This document shows positions 6,850-15,737 of a stretch of 37,988 nt of DNA, piece by piece; position 1 is the first letter of the stretch, and each line of letters starts with the position of its first letter. Below the pieces are notes generated by a model. It saw only the letters and a program-made list of their open reading frames with translations. It searched no databases and was not told the origin of the DNA. The translations under genes were made by a program, and so were the position numbers. The DNA is from Ruminococcaceae bacterium UBA1417 (lineage in GTDB: Bacteria > Bacillota > Clostridia > Oscillospirales > Acutalibacteraceae). The DNA lies in assembly GCA_002305575.1 (NCBI GenBank), contig DBPP01000033.1, forward strand, positions 11,973 to 49,960, given 5' to 3'.

Positions 6850-9627
6850 TTACGGACGGACAAACTCCTCCGTACAGATCAGGCGGATTTCTTCGATATC
6901 CATACCGGTCTGGCCGAAATAGAGCTTGAGGTAATTCGTGCCGCCGAACAGCACGCTGATATCCTGCTCCACCGTGATGAGCTGGCCGTTTGTGCCGTTG
7001 ATCATCACCATACCGCGCAGCATGCCGTCGATGAAGATCGACATCGGGATCTGCGCAACCTCGCCGGCCGAGGACTTGACGCGCATGGAGAGCTTGTACT
7101 TGCCGTTCTTCGTGTAGCGGATGCCGAACACCGTGGACGCGCCCTTTTCCGTGTTGAGCTTCGAGATGTCGAGCGGCTTGCCGTCATCGATGTTCTGGTA
7201 CTCAACATCGTAGGCGGCGAAATCTTCGGACGCCGCTTCCTCTTCCTGCGCCGCGCGCTCCTCGTCGCTGATGCGGCCGAGGCTGCGCTCCATAACCGGC
7301 GACCGCATGATCACATTGCAGATGTTCTTCGCGGCGCGCACGAGCGCTTCACGGCTCAGGCGGCCGTCCTGAATGGCCTCGGGCATGTTGTCGCCCTGGC
7401 TGTTCGAAGCGGAATCGGCGTTGACCATATTGAGGTCGTTCTGCGCGCGGACCTGCGCCGCCACGTTGGCGCGCGTGCCCGGCTCGCCCTCGTCGTTGCC
7501 CTTGGCCCACCAGTCGGTCATGACCGCGCCGGTAAAGCCCCACTCGCCGCGCAGAATCGTCGTGAGCAGGTCGAAGTTGCTGGCGGTCCACAGGCCGTTG
7601 AGTGCGCCGTAGGTGGACATCACGAAGTACGCGCCGGCCTCGCGCACGGCCGTCTCAAACGCCTTGAGGTAGATCTCGCGCAGCGCGCGCTCCGAAACGA
7701 TGGAGTCGATGTCCGTGCGGTGGAATTCCTGGTTGTTGCACGCGAAGTGCTTGATCGTACCGGTGGTACCCCAGCGGTGCATGCCGCGCAGCTGGGCGGC
7801 CGCCATCTTGCCGGTAAGCAGCGGGTCCTCGGAGAAATATTCGAAGTTGCGCCCGTTCATCGGGTTGCGGTGGATGTTGAGGCCCGGGCCAAGCAGCGTG
7901 TCGATGCGGTCCTTGCGCAGCTCGAGGCCCTGCATCGAGAACAGCGCCTCGTTCAGCTCCTCGCTGAACGTGCAGGCCAGCAGCGTGCCGTTCGGCAGGC
8001 TGAAGGCGATGGAACCGCAGTCCATGCGGATGCCGGAGGGGCCGTCGGAGCAGCAGGCCGTCGGGATGCCGAAATCGAGCAGATTCTGCGTGACGCCGCC
8101 GAACGCGCCGCCGGTGCCCGCCGTGACCTTCGGCGAGTTCATGCCCTCGCCACGGATGAGGCAGATCAGATCCTCGTTCGGAATCTGCGCGAGGAAGGTG
8201 TCGAGGTCCGTCTTGCCGTCGAACACATCGCCGAGCTTCAGGCCCTTGTCGCCGCTGTATGGCAGGCATTCAGGCATAGCGGCCGCGCTGCGCGCCGCCA
8301 TGCTGTAGGTGCGCTGCGGGACGGGCTCCCAGGCAATCGTGTACGCGCCGTTTTCGAGTTTCGCGTGCATGCGGTCAAACGCGGTGACCGGCGCGCAGGC
8401 CTCGGTGCACTGCTCGACGACAACATCCTCCGCGATGTCAAAGCTGCCGCTCAGCGACGCGCAGCGGACGCACGCGCCCGTGTAAATGTTGTACGTGCCG
8501 GCTTCCAGCACATACGCCGACTTGTGACCGGTCACGCCGCTGTCATCGTAAGACGCGAGCTTCGCGATCTCGACCGTGATCTCCACAGCCTCGCTCTCGC
8601 CCGGCTGCAGTTCGGCGGTCTTTTTGAACGCGCACAGGCTGCGCGCGGCCTTGCCGAGCTTCCCCTGCGGCGCTTCGGCGTACACCTGCACGACCTGCTT
8701 GCCCGGCACATCGCCGGTATTTTTGACGACGACGACCTCCTTGACCGTCTTGTCGTCCGCTTCAAAACCGGCGACCTCCATGTCGAACGTCGTGTAGGAC
8801 AGGCCGTAGCCGAACGGGTACAGCACGCGATCCTTTGCGAACGTCTCGAAATAGCGGTAACCGACGTAGATATCCTCCTTGTAGATCGCCTTCTCGGGAT
8901 CGCCAAACCCCTCGCTCGAGGGATAATCGGTGATATCGAGCGCGATGGTGTCGCTCAGCTTGCCGCACGGGGAAACCGCGCCGGTCAGCACATCGAGCAC
9001 ACCGGAGCCGCCCTCCTGGCCGCCCTGCCACACATACAGGACCGCCGCGGGGTTGTACTGCGCGACCCACTTCATGTCGATGATATTGCCGACGTTCAGC
9101 AGCACGGCGACGCGCTTAAACGCGCCGCATACGGCGCCGAGCATCTGCTCCTCGGCCTTCGTGAGCAGGTAGCTGCCCTCGGTGGGGCCGTTGTCCTTAT
9201 CCTCGCCGGCTGTGCGGCCGATGATCACGATCGCGATGTCCGACGCTGCGGCGGCTTCGGCGGCCAAAGCCTCGGAAACCGGCATTTCCTCCTGGCACCA
9301 GGGCTCCTGGGCCCAGCCCATGCCCTTTTCGAACGGATGCTCCGCCACCCAGTCGCGGTAGACCTGTTCGAGCGCCGCGTTGACCTCGACGTCCGGGCAA
9401 TCCTTCAGCGCATCGAGGATACCGGTGACGTAGCGCGTATTGACCGCGCCGCCGGAACCTGTGCCGCTCTTGTAATAATCGAACTGGATTCTGCCGAACA
9501 CGGAAACGCGCTCGCCCTTTCGGATCGGCAACGCCTTGTCGTCGTTTTTGAGGAGAACGCAGCCTTCGGCAACGGTCTGCCGCGCCAGCGCCGCATAGCG
9601 CTCGAGATCAAGTTTATACGGATTCAT
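6850..9627 (-). CDS. glycoside hydrolase family 3 enzyme with permuted domain order
   Basis: A 925-residue GH3 enzyme, probably a beta-glucosidase or related exo-glycosidase. The usual order is reversed: residues about 14-250 are the alpha/beta sandwich that normally comes second (EGCVLLKNDDKALPI, WQGGQEGGSGVL with Glu205 as candidate acid/base), about 285-395 the fibronectin III-like domain (after FGYGLSYTTF), and about 462-765 the TIM barrel (DGPSGIRMD, KHFACNN, MTDWW with Asp705 as the predicted nucleophile). Residues about 812-925 form an extra beta-rich module that may bind carbohydrate. This permutation is known in some rumen and gut Clostridia. No signal peptide is visible, so the substrate is probably imported. 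The CE2-like esterase next door suggests work on acetylated oligosaccharides; the exact substrate cannot be read from sequence. Confidence 0.92.
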   Translation of the reverse strand: MNPYKLDLERYAALARQTVAEGCVLLKNDDKALPIRKGERVSVFGRIQFDYYKSGTGSGGAVNTRYVTGILDALKDCPDVEVNAALEQVYRDWVAEHPFEKGMGWAQEPWCQEEMPVSEALAAEAAAASDIAIVIIGRTAGEDKDNGPTEGSYLLTKAEEQMLGAVCGAFKRVAVLLNVGNIIDMKWVAQYNPAAVLYVWQGGQEGGSGVLDVLTGAVSPCGKLSDTIALDITDYPSSEGFGDPEKAIYKEDIYVGYRYFETFAKDRVLYPFGYGLSYTTFDMEVAGFEADDKTVKEVVVVKNTGDVPGKQVVQVYAEAPQGKLGKAARSLCAFKKTAELQPGESEAVEITVEIAKLASYDDSGVTGHKSAYVLEAGTYNIYTGACVRCASLSGSFDIAEDVVVEQCTEACAPVTAFDRMHAKLENGAYTIAWEPVPQRTYSMAARSAAAMPECLPYSGDKGLKLGDVFDGKTDLDTFLAQIPNEDLICLIRGEGMNSPKVTAGTGGAFGGVTQNLLDFGIPTACCSDGPSGIRMDCGSIAFSLPNGTLLACTFSEELNEALFSMQGLELRKDRIDTLLGPGLNIHRNPMNGRNFEYFSEDPLLTGKMAAAQLRGMHRWGTTGTIKHFACNNQEFHRTDIDSIVSERALREIYLKAFETAVREAGAYFVMSTYGALNGLWTASNFDLLTTILRGEWGFTGAVMTDWWAKGNDEGEPGTRANVAAQVRAQNDLNMVNADSASNSQGDNMPEAIQDGRLSREALVRAAKNICNVIMRSPVMERSLGRISDEERAAQEEEAASEDFAAYDVEYQNIDDGKPLDISKLNTEKGASTVFGIRYTKNGKYKLSMRVKSSAGEVAQIPMSIFIDGMLRGMVMINGTNGQLITVEQDISVLFGGTNYLKLYFGQTGMDIEEIRLICTEEFVRP

Positions 9628-9718
9628 TTTGGCATCTTCCCTTTCTGTTTCTTCTGTATGGGGCCGCCTGCAGAAGCCGGCGAAAACACACGCCGCCAGC
9701 CCTGCCGCTTCTTTTTAT

Positions 9719-9747
9719 ATCATAATCTATTTTCGCTTTTCTGGCAA
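9719..9747 (-). promoter_or_regulatory. sigma-A promoter of the GH3 gene
   Basis: Minus strand TTGCCA (9742-9747), 17-base spacer, TATGAT (9719-9724), about 90 bases before the start codon. No clear operator repeat was noticed. Confidence 0.7.
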
Positions 9748-9828
9748 GAGCGCACAGAAAAAAAGTCCGCCAAAATGTGATTTCTGGAAAAAAACCAAAA
9801 ATATGCGCTGCATTTTACCGCCCAGTGG

Positions 9829-9857
9829 TTGTAAAATTTACACAAAACGGTTATGAT
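9829..9857 (+). promoter_or_regulatory. promoter of the phospholipase C-like gene
   Basis: TTGTAA (9829-9834), 17-base spacer, TATGAT (9852-9857), 61 bases upstream of the start codon. Confidence 0.65.
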
Positions 9858-9918
9858 AAAGATACACTACACCGTTGCGCGCCTTGCGCGCGCTTTTGCA
9901 AAGGACAGGTGATCCCCC

Positions 9919-10713
9919 ATGCCCGCATTTTACGCCCATTACCGCTTCGGCTGCGCCGTGTTGGAGCGCGCGCCGCAGGCTATACAATCGCTTTGCCTGG
10001 AAAACCGGGCGCTGTACGACATCGGCCTGCACGGCCCCGATCTGTTTTTCTTTTACCGGCCGATGCTGCCCAACCGCATCAATCGGCTGGGCCATGAAGC
10101 GCACCTGAAATCGGGGCGCGAATTTCTTGCGCGCGGCAAACGGGTGATTTCCGCCGCCAAGGATAAGCGCGCCGCCCGGGCTTACCTCTACGGCCTGCTG
10201 TGCCATTTCGCACTCGATTCGCTCTGCCACCCCTACGTGGCGGAGGCGATGGCCGAATTTGACGTGACGCACGCCGCCGTGGAAACCGCCTTCGACCGCG
10301 CGCTGCTCACGCAGGACGGCATCGACCCGCTGACTTTTGATCCCTGCGGCCATTTTGACGTGACGCGCCGCAACGCAGCCGTGATCGCGCCGTTTTATCC
10401 CCCTGCTTTGACCGCCACCGTGGAAAAATGCCTGAATGGCATGGTCTTTTACGGGCGGGTGCTCTTCAGCCGGAACAAAGCGTTTCGCGCGGTGCTGGAC
10501 AAGGGGCTGTACGTCACGCTGCACCACGACGCGATCGCCGACATGATGATGACGGCGCAGCCGCGGCCGCAGCTCACGGAAAGCGACGCGCGGCTTACGG
10601 CGCTGTTCGACGAGGCGCTCGGACGCATCCACACGCTGTTCGAGCAGGCGGACAATTATCTTGAAAACGGCCGCAGCGCCGGCGCGGATTTTGACAAAAC
10701 CTTTGAGGGGTAA
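9919..10713 (+). CDS. zinc-dependent phospholipase C family protein
   Basis: A 264-residue protein of the Zn-dependent PLC/S1-P1 nuclease-like fold (Pfam Zn_dep_PLPC type). Metal-ligand candidates are spread as in the family: the N-terminal FYAHYRFG, IGLHGPDLFFFY, and the strongest motif CHFALDSLCHPYV with two histidines and an aspartate. There is no signal peptide, unlike secreted clostridial alpha-toxins, so this belongs to the intracellular branch whose substrate is unknown. The ATG follows an AGGTG-like site. It stands 51 bases ahead of the UMF1 transporter in the same direction and is likely co-transcribed. Both genes run against the replication fork. Confidence 0.8.
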   Translation: MPAFYAHYRFGCAVLERAPQAIQSLCLENRALYDIGLHGPDLFFFYRPMLPNRINRLGHEAHLKSGREFLARGKRVISAAKDKRAARAYLYGLLCHFALDSLCHPYVAEAMAEFDVTHAAVETAFDRALLTQDGIDPLTFDPCGHFDVTRRNAAVIAPFYPPALTATVEKCLNGMVFYGRVLFSRNKAFRAVLDKGLYVTLHHDAIADMMMTAQPRPQLTESDARLTALFDEALGRIHTLFEQADNYLENGRSAGADFDKTFEG

Positions 10714-10764
10714 CGGCGCGCCGGTCTGTGCGCGGTATATTCATGAGGAAAGAGGACTGAGAAC

Positions 10765-12015
10765 ATGAAGGAAAAATTCAAACTGACGCGCGGCGAAAAG
10801 GCGTGGGTGCTGTACGACGTCGGCAACTCGGCGTTTATCCTGCTGGTTTCGACGATCATCCCGATCTACTTCAACGCGCTGGCCGCCGCCGAGGGCATTT
10901 CCGACAGCGATTACCTTGCGGCGTGGGGCTATGCGGGTTCGATCTCGACGCTGATCGTCGCACTGACCGCGCCGGTGCTCGGCACGCTGGCGGACCGCCG
11001 GAATATGAAGCCGATTCTGTTCGTCGCGTCGCTCGCGCTGGGCGCGCTCGGCTGTGCCGGTCTCGGCTTTGCTTTTGGGTGGATGTCCTTCCTCGTGATT
11101 TTTGTCATCGCGAAGGTCGGCTATTCCGCCGCCAACGTCTTTTACGACGCGATGCTGCCCGAAATCACAACCGGTGAACGCGTGGATAAGGTTTCCTCGC
11201 TCGGCTACGCGTTCGGCTATATCGGCAGCTGCATCCCGTTTGTCGTCTCCGTCGCCATCGTGCTGTTTTACGACAAGCTCGGCCTGACGCAGACAACGGC
11301 CATGTTGATCGCCTTTATATTGACCGCCGTGTGGTGGGTCGCGCTGACCATCCCGCTTCTGCGCACCTACCGCCATACTGCCTATTCGGAGGCGAGCGGC
11401 ACAAAGCTTTCCGAAACGCTGCGCCGCTTTGTGCAGACGTTCCGCAACATCCGCCGCGAAAAGCACATCTTCATCTTTATGCTGTCGTTCTTTTTCTTCA
11501 TCGACGGCGTGTACACGATCATCGAAATGGCGACGGCTTACGGCAAAGCGGTCGGGCTCGATTCCACCGGCCTGCTGCTCGCGCTGCTGCTGACGCAGAT
11601 CGTCGCGTTTCCGTTCGCCATTCTTTTCGGCCGGCTGGCCGCGAAATACAGCACCGGCCTGCTGATCAAGATCTGCATCCTCGCCTACACGGGCATCGCG
11701 GTTTTTGCGATTTTCCTGCAATACCAGTGGCAGTTCTGGACGCTGGCCGTCGCGGTCGGCATGTTCCAGGGCGGCATTCAGGCGCTTTCGCGCTCGTACT
11801 TTGCGAAGATCATCCCGGCGGAGAAGAGCGGCGAGTACTTCGGTCTGTTCGACATCTGCGGCAAGGGCGCGTCGTTTCTCGGCACATTGATCGTCGCGGT
11901 GGTCAGCCAGGTCACCGGCAACGAGAGCCTCGCCGTCGGCGCCATCGCGGCCATTTTTGTGATCGGCTTCTTCGTTTTCTGTCATGCGGACCGGTTGAAC
12001 CGCAAAAAATCCTAG
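10765..12015 (+). CDS. MFS transporter, UMF1/Atg22-like family
   Basis: A 416-residue membrane protein with about 12 hydrophobic helices. The N-terminal WVLYDVGNSAFILLVST motif and the GTLADRRNMKP loop are the signature of the UMF1 branch of the major facilitator superfamily, related to the yeast vacuolar effluxer Atg22. In bacteria the substrate is not established. A GAGG ribosome binding site lies nine bases before the ATG. The gene follows the phospholipase C-like gene and ends in a strong terminator, so the two probably form an operon. Confidence 0.88.
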   Translation: MKEKFKLTRGEKAWVLYDVGNSAFILLVSTIIPIYFNALAAAEGISDSDYLAAWGYAGSISTLIVALTAPVLGTLADRRNMKPILFVASLALGALGCAGLGFAFGWMSFLVIFVIAKVGYSAANVFYDAMLPEITTGERVDKVSSLGYAFGYIGSCIPFVVSVAIVLFYDKLGLTQTTAMLIAFILTAVWWVALTIPLLRTYRHTAYSEASGTKLSETLRRFVQTFRNIRREKHIFIFMLSFFFFIDGVYTIIEMATAYGKAVGLDSTGLLLALLLTQIVAFPFAILFGRLAAKYSTGLLIKICILAYTGIAVFAIFLQYQWQFWTLAVAVGMFQGGIQALSRSYFAKIIPAEKSGEYFGLFDICGKGASFLGTLIVAVVSQVTGNESLAVGAIAAIFVIGFFVFCHADRLNRKKS

Positions 12016-12029
12016 GCAATACATAGACA

Positions 12030-12063
12030 AAAGGCTCGGTTCCGTGTTGAACCGAGCCTTTTT
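12030..12063. terminator. bidirectional terminator
   Basis: AAAGGCTCGGTTC, six-base loop, GAACCGAGCCTTT with T-runs on both strands. It can end both the UMF1 transcript (+) and the GNAT transcript (-). Confidence 0.92.
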
Positions 12064-12079
12064 GAATGCGCCGATTTTT

Positions 12080-12550
12080 TCACGCGCCGAACGCGCACGG
12101 TGTTTTTTCCATGACGAAGTTGGTCAGCCAGACGCCCCGCCGCTCGACCCGCTGTTCCCGGATGACCCGGTAGCCGCGCTTTTCAAAAAACGGCCGTGCG
12201 GTGATGGACGCGTGCGTCGCGATCGTTTTCCCCGCCGCCGCCCGTTCGAGCCTGTCGCACAGCGCGGTTGCAACGCCCTTTCTCTGGTAATTCCTGTGGA
12301 CATACAGCCGGTCGAGGTAGCCCGTCGCGGGGTCGATGTCGCCGAAGCCGACCAGCAGGCCGTCCGCCTCCGCCACGAGGCTGTAATGCGCCCGCAGGGA
12401 GGCGTCCCACGCCTTGAGGTCAACCTCTCCCGTCGCCCACGCGTCGAGCTGCGCACGCGTGTAGTCCTGCGCGTTGACCGTGTGAACCGTTTCATAAAAC
12501 AGCTCTGTCAGCGCCCGGCAATCCGCCGATTGATACGCCCGAACAACCAT
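12080..12550 (-). CDS. GNAT family N-acetyltransferase
   Basis: A 156-residue single-domain acetyltransferase. The start is MVVRAYQSADCRALTELFY, and the acetyl-CoA pyrophosphate loop is in NYQRKGVATALCDRLE near residues 88-103, followed by ARPFFEKRGY, the usual C-terminal helix and strand. The acceptor is unknown. It lies 90 bases downstream of guaB with a terminator between, so it may have its own weak promoter or depend on read-through. Identification of the fold is firm; function beyond acetyl transfer cannot be stated. Confidence 0.85.
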   Translation of the reverse strand: MVVRAYQSADCRALTELFYETVHTVNAQDYTRAQLDAWATGEVDLKAWDASLRAHYSLVAEADGLLVGFGDIDPATGYLDRLYVHRNYQRKGVATALCDRLERAAAGKTIATHASITARPFFEKRGYRVIREQRVERRGVWLTNFVMEKTPCAFGA

Positions 12551-12570
12551 ACCTGCCTCCCGTTCTCAAA

Positions 12571-12605
12571 GAAAAAGCCCTGTCTTCCTTCGAGGACAGA
12601 GCTTT
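12571..12605 (-). terminator. terminator after guaB
   Basis: Minus strand AAAGCTCTGTC pairing with GACAGGGCTTT (one G-U), then TTTTTC, 35 bases after the guaB stop. Confidence 0.82.
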
Positions 12606-12640
12606 TGCTTTCGTGTGGTTTACAGCGCCCGCGATTTTCC

Positions 12641-14119
12641 TCAGCTGTGGAAGGAATAGTTCGGCGCTTCCTTCGTAATCTGGATATCGTGCGGGTGGCT
12701 CTCCTTGAGGCCCGCGCCGGTGATGCGCACAAACCGCGCCTTCTCGTGCATCTCGGAGATGTTCGCGCAGCCGGTGTAGCCCATACCGGAGCGCAGGCCG
12801 CCGACCATCTGATAGATCGTATCGGCGAGCGGGCCCTTGAACGGCACGCGGCCCTCGACGCCTTCCGGCACGAACTTCTTATTCTGGGACTGGAAGTAGC
12901 GGTCGCTCGAGCCCTTGCCCATTGCGCCGAGCGAGCCCATACCGCGGTACACCTTGAACTGTCTGCCCTGATAGAGCTCGTATTCGCCCGGAGCCTCTTT
13001 GCAGCCCGCGACGAGCGAGCCGAGCATGACGACGTTCGCACCGGCCGCCAGCGCCTTGACAATGTCGCCGCTGTACTTGATGCCGCCATCCGCAATGATC
13101 GGCACGCCGTATTGGGACGCGACGCACGCCGCGTCGTACACCGCCGTGATCTGCGGCACACCGATGCCCGCCACCACGCGCGTGGTGCAGATGGAGCCCG
13201 GGCCAATGCCGACCTTCACGCAGTCTGCGCCGGCCTCGATCAGCGCGCGCGTGCCCTCGCCGGTGGCGACGTTGCCCGCGATGAGCTGCAGATCCGGGTA
13301 AGCCTTCTTGACCTTGCGCACCGCTTCAATAATGCCGCTGTTGTGGCCGTGCGCGGAGTCGAGCACGACGACGTCCACCTGCGCCGCGACAAGCGCCGCC
13401 ACGCGGTCGAGCACGTCGGCCGTTGCGCCGATGGCCGCGCCGCAGAGCAGGCGACCGCCCGCGTCGCGCGCGGAATTCGGGTACTGCACGGCTTTTTCGA
13501 TATCCTTGATCGTGATGAGGCCCTTCAGGTAGCCCTTTTCATCGACAATCGGGAGCTTTTCAATTCTGTGGCGGCGCAGAATCTGCTGCGCATCCATCAG
13601 CGTGGTGCCGACCGGCGCGGTGACGAGGTTTTCCTTCGTCATGACGTTTTCAATTTTCTGGTCGAAATCCTTGTCGGTCATGAAGCGCAGGTCGCGGTTC
13701 GTGATGATGCCGACAAGCTTGCCGTTCTCGCAGATCGGCACGCCGGAAATCTTATAGCGGCCCATCAGGCTGTCCGCTTCGCGCACCGTGTTTTCCGGCG
13801 CGAGATAGAACGGATCGACGATAACGCCGTTTTCCGAGCGCTTCACCATATCGACGAGGTCCGCCTGGCGCTCAATCGTCATATTCTTGTGGATGATGCC
13901 GATACCGCCCTCGCGCGCGATCGCAATGGCCATATCCGCTTCGGTGACGGTATCCATCGCCGCCGTCATGATCGGGGTATTGAGGCGAATTTTTTTCGTG
14001 AGCTGTGTGGAAATATCCACCTGAGCAGGCAGCACGTTCGACTCCGCGGGAATCAGCAGGACATCGTCAAAGGTGAGTCCCTCCTTGACAAACTTGGAAG
14101 CAAAATCCGTATTCAGCAC
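12641..14119 (-). CDS. guaB: inosine-5'-monophosphate dehydrogenase
   Basis: GuaB oxidises IMP to XMP with NAD, the committed step of GTP synthesis. The protein shows the N-terminal FVKEGLTFDDVLLIPAES, two CBS domains at about residues 90-205 (GIITNRDLRFMTDKD, LKGLITIKDIEKAVQ), the NAD/IMP segment LDSAHGHNSG, and the catalytic loop GPGSICTT with Cys311. The flap Y-G-RGMGSLGAM is present. I place the start at GTG 14117-14119, which leaves AAAGGA upstream; an ATG at 14138-14140 is in frame but its AAAGG directly abuts it, so it is the less likely start (499 residues). It is a single-gene unit with its own promoter and terminator. Confidence 0.95.
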   Translation of the reverse strand: MLNTDFASKFVKEGLTFDDVLLIPAESNVLPAQVDISTQLTKKIRLNTPIMTAAMDTVTEADMAIAIAREGGIGIIHKNMTIERQADLVDMVKRSENGVIVDPFYLAPENTVREADSLMGRYKISGVPICENGKLVGIITNRDLRFMTDKDFDQKIENVMTKENLVTAPVGTTLMDAQQILRRHRIEKLPIVDEKGYLKGLITIKDIEKAVQYPNSARDAGGRLLCGAAIGATADVLDRVAALVAAQVDVVVLDSAHGHNSGIIEAVRKVKKAYPDLQLIAGNVATGEGTRALIEAGADCVKVGIGPGSICTTRVVAGIGVPQITAVYDAACVASQYGVPIIADGGIKYSGDIVKALAAGANVVMLGSLVAGCKEAPGEYELYQGRQFKVYRGMGSLGAMGKGSSDRYFQSQNKKFVPEGVEGRVPFKGPLADTIYQMVGGLRSGMGYTGCANISEMHEKARFVRITGAGLKESHPHDIQITKEAPNYSFHS

Positions 14120-14219
14120 AACTGTCAACCATCCTTTCACTTTTCACGCCGCTTCTTGCTTTTCAGACGCACAGCAGAGCCACCGCCTGTACGCCCCGTT
14201 TTTGGATTATTGATATTAA

Positions 14220-14248
14220 ATTTTATCACTTTGGCGCTTTCTTTTCAA
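14220..14248 (-). promoter_or_regulatory. sigma-A promoter of guaB
   Basis: Minus strand TTGAAA (14243-14248), 17-base spacer, TAAAAT (14220-14225). The -35 box lies inside one copy of a 14-base direct repeat (see 14242-14290). No purine or guanine riboswitch was recognised in the roughly 95-base leader. Confidence 0.7.
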
Positions 14249-14290
14249 CTGGTTTGACCCCTGAAAAACAGAGATATTTTCAATTGGTTT
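14242..14290. repeat. two direct repeats in the guaB/MFS divergent gap
   Basis: TTTTCAACTGGTTT at 14242-14255 and TTTTCAATTGGTTT at 14277-14290, 13 of 14 bases identical and 35 bases apart. The first overlaps the guaB -35 box, so the pair could be a tandem binding site. Confidence 0.5.
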
Positions 14291-14396
14291 TTTGCCTGAT
14301 CTTAGAGAAAAGCGACAAAAACCGACTTTTATCTCCGGGCCGCGGCGCGCCGCCCAAATTTTTCGCAGATTTCGGGCTGCAGTGCGCGGAAAAATC

Positions 14397-14425
14397 TTGA
14401 CAGCCACACCCGTTTGATATACGCT
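14397..14425 (+). promoter_or_regulatory. promoter of the MFS transporter gene
   Basis: Perfect TTGACA at 14397-14402. The best spaced -10 is TACGCT (14420-14425, 17 bases); TATACG at 14418-14423 is the alternative with a 15-base spacer. The -10 is poor. Confidence 0.5.
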
Positions 14426-14476
14426 TTAGCTAGATCAACGGGTTGTATTGAAAAAACAGAAAAAGGATGCACACAT

Positions 14477-15697
14477 ATGAAAAAACTTCATTTCCCCTCC
14501 CTGACGCCGCAGAACAGCGAAGCACTCCGTCTGGCCGCCGCGCAGGGCACTTTCTGGGCCTCGATGGCCATCGGCGGCTACCAGACCGTATATTTGCAAA
14601 ACAACGGGTTTCCCGCCGCGCAGTTCGGCCTGCTGAACGCCATCGCCTGCGCGGTCGCCATCCTCTCCATGACCTTCTGGGGCATGGTGAGCGATCGCAT
14701 CGGCGGCGTGCGCAAAATCACGATGCTGACGCTGTTTCTCGGCGTCACGCTCTTTGCCTTTGTGCCGATGATCCCGACCGGGCAGCCCTATTCGGCCCTG
14801 CTGTTTCTCATCCTCCTGCCGTTCATCAACTTTTTCCGCGCGCCGATGTCCGCCTTTGTGGACAACATCACGGTGCGCAACTGCGCGGAAAACGGGCTGA
14901 ACTACGGCAGCGTCCGCAGCAGCGGCTCGTTTTGGTATGCCGTGGCCGGTATCCTCTGCGTGAATCTGCTGATTCCAGCCTTTGGCGTCAACGCCACCTT
15001 TTACGTTTCGGCCTTCGTGATGGTGCCGTCCATTGTGCTCATCTTTTTCTGCCGCGAGCCGCTCAGCGGCGGGCGCGCGAAAAGAAGCCGCATGGGCGCG
15101 GGCGAGCTGTTCAAAAACCGTGCGTTTCTGGCCTTTCTGATCTTCGGCTTTTTCTTTTACGTCGGCACGGCGTTTGAGAGCAATTTCCTGCCGTATCTGA
15201 TGACCTCCATCGGCATCGACAGCACCAACGTCGGTCTGGCGCTCGCCATACGCGCCCTGATGGAGATTCCGTTTTTGTTCTTTATTTTGAAGCTGCGCCG
15301 GCGCTTTCCGCTGCGGTACCTGATCATGCTTTCCGCCGTCTTCATGGGCGTGGAATGCCTGATGCTGAGCTTTTTCGTCACCACGTTGTCGGAATTTCTC
15401 GTTTTTGCCTCGCTCTTTGGCCTGGGCAACGGCCTGTTCCTCGGCACGGCGACGAATTACGTTTATGAGCTCGCGCCTGTGCATCTGCGCGCCACGGCGC
15501 ACGGGCTGTTCGTCTCCGTCTCACAGATTGCGGGCATTCTGGGCAACCTGCTCGGCGGTTTTCTCTTCGACGCCGTGGGCGGCAAAACGTTTTACCTTTT
15601 TGCCGGCGGTCTGATGTTCCTGTCGATTCTCGTTTTCGCCGCAAGCTTTGTTCGCCGCAAAGGCGCCGCGCAGGCGGAACAGCCGTTTCAAGCGTAA
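14477..15697 (+). CDS. MFS transporter (MFS_1-like)
   Basis: A 406-residue protein with about 12 transmembrane helices. It has the family features of the MFS_1-like/LacY-type branch: QTVYLQNNGFPAAQFGLL, the loop 2-3 motif GMVSDRIGGVRKI, the central FVDNITVRNCAENGLNYG and a second-half loop KLRRRFPLRYLI. Substrate is unknown; sugars, nucleosides or aromatic acids are all possible in this branch. The start ATG 14477-14479 has AAGGATG upstream; an earlier in-frame start falls on the promoter and is rejected. It is followed after 40 bases by a small membrane protein gene in the same direction. It is divergent from guaB and head-on to replication. Confidence 0.85.
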   Translation: MKKLHFPSLTPQNSEALRLAAAQGTFWASMAIGGYQTVYLQNNGFPAAQFGLLNAIACAVAILSMTFWGMVSDRIGGVRKITMLTLFLGVTLFAFVPMIPTGQPYSALLFLILLPFINFFRAPMSAFVDNITVRNCAENGLNYGSVRSSGSFWYAVAGILCVNLLIPAFGVNATFYVSAFVMVPSIVLIFFCREPLSGGRAKRSRMGAGELFKNRAFLAFLIFGFFFYVGTAFESNFLPYLMTSIGIDSTNVGLALAIRALMEIPFLFFILKLRRRFPLRYLIMLSAVFMGVECLMLSFFVTTLSEFLVFASLFGLGNGLFLGTATNYVYELAPVHLRATAHGLFVSVSQIAGILGNLLGGFLFDAVGGKTFYLFAGGLMFLSILVFAASFVRRKGAAQAEQPFQA

Positions 15698-15737
15698 CCC
15701 TGATCCCTGAAATTTATTGCAGAAAGGATTTTGCATT

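Noticed and set aside
5995..9780. A 1261-codon open frame on the plus strand
   Set aside because: It lies opposite the GH3 and SGNH genes. Its composition is rich in Arg, His, Ala and Val with no domain pattern, as expected for the antisense of GC-rich coding DNA.
14120..14219. Purine or guanine riboswitch before guaB
   Set aside because: No match to the conserved loop motifs and the leader is too short.
12044..14257. A 737-codon plus-strand frame opposite guaB
   Set aside because: Antisense shadow; guaB on the other strand is unmistakable.
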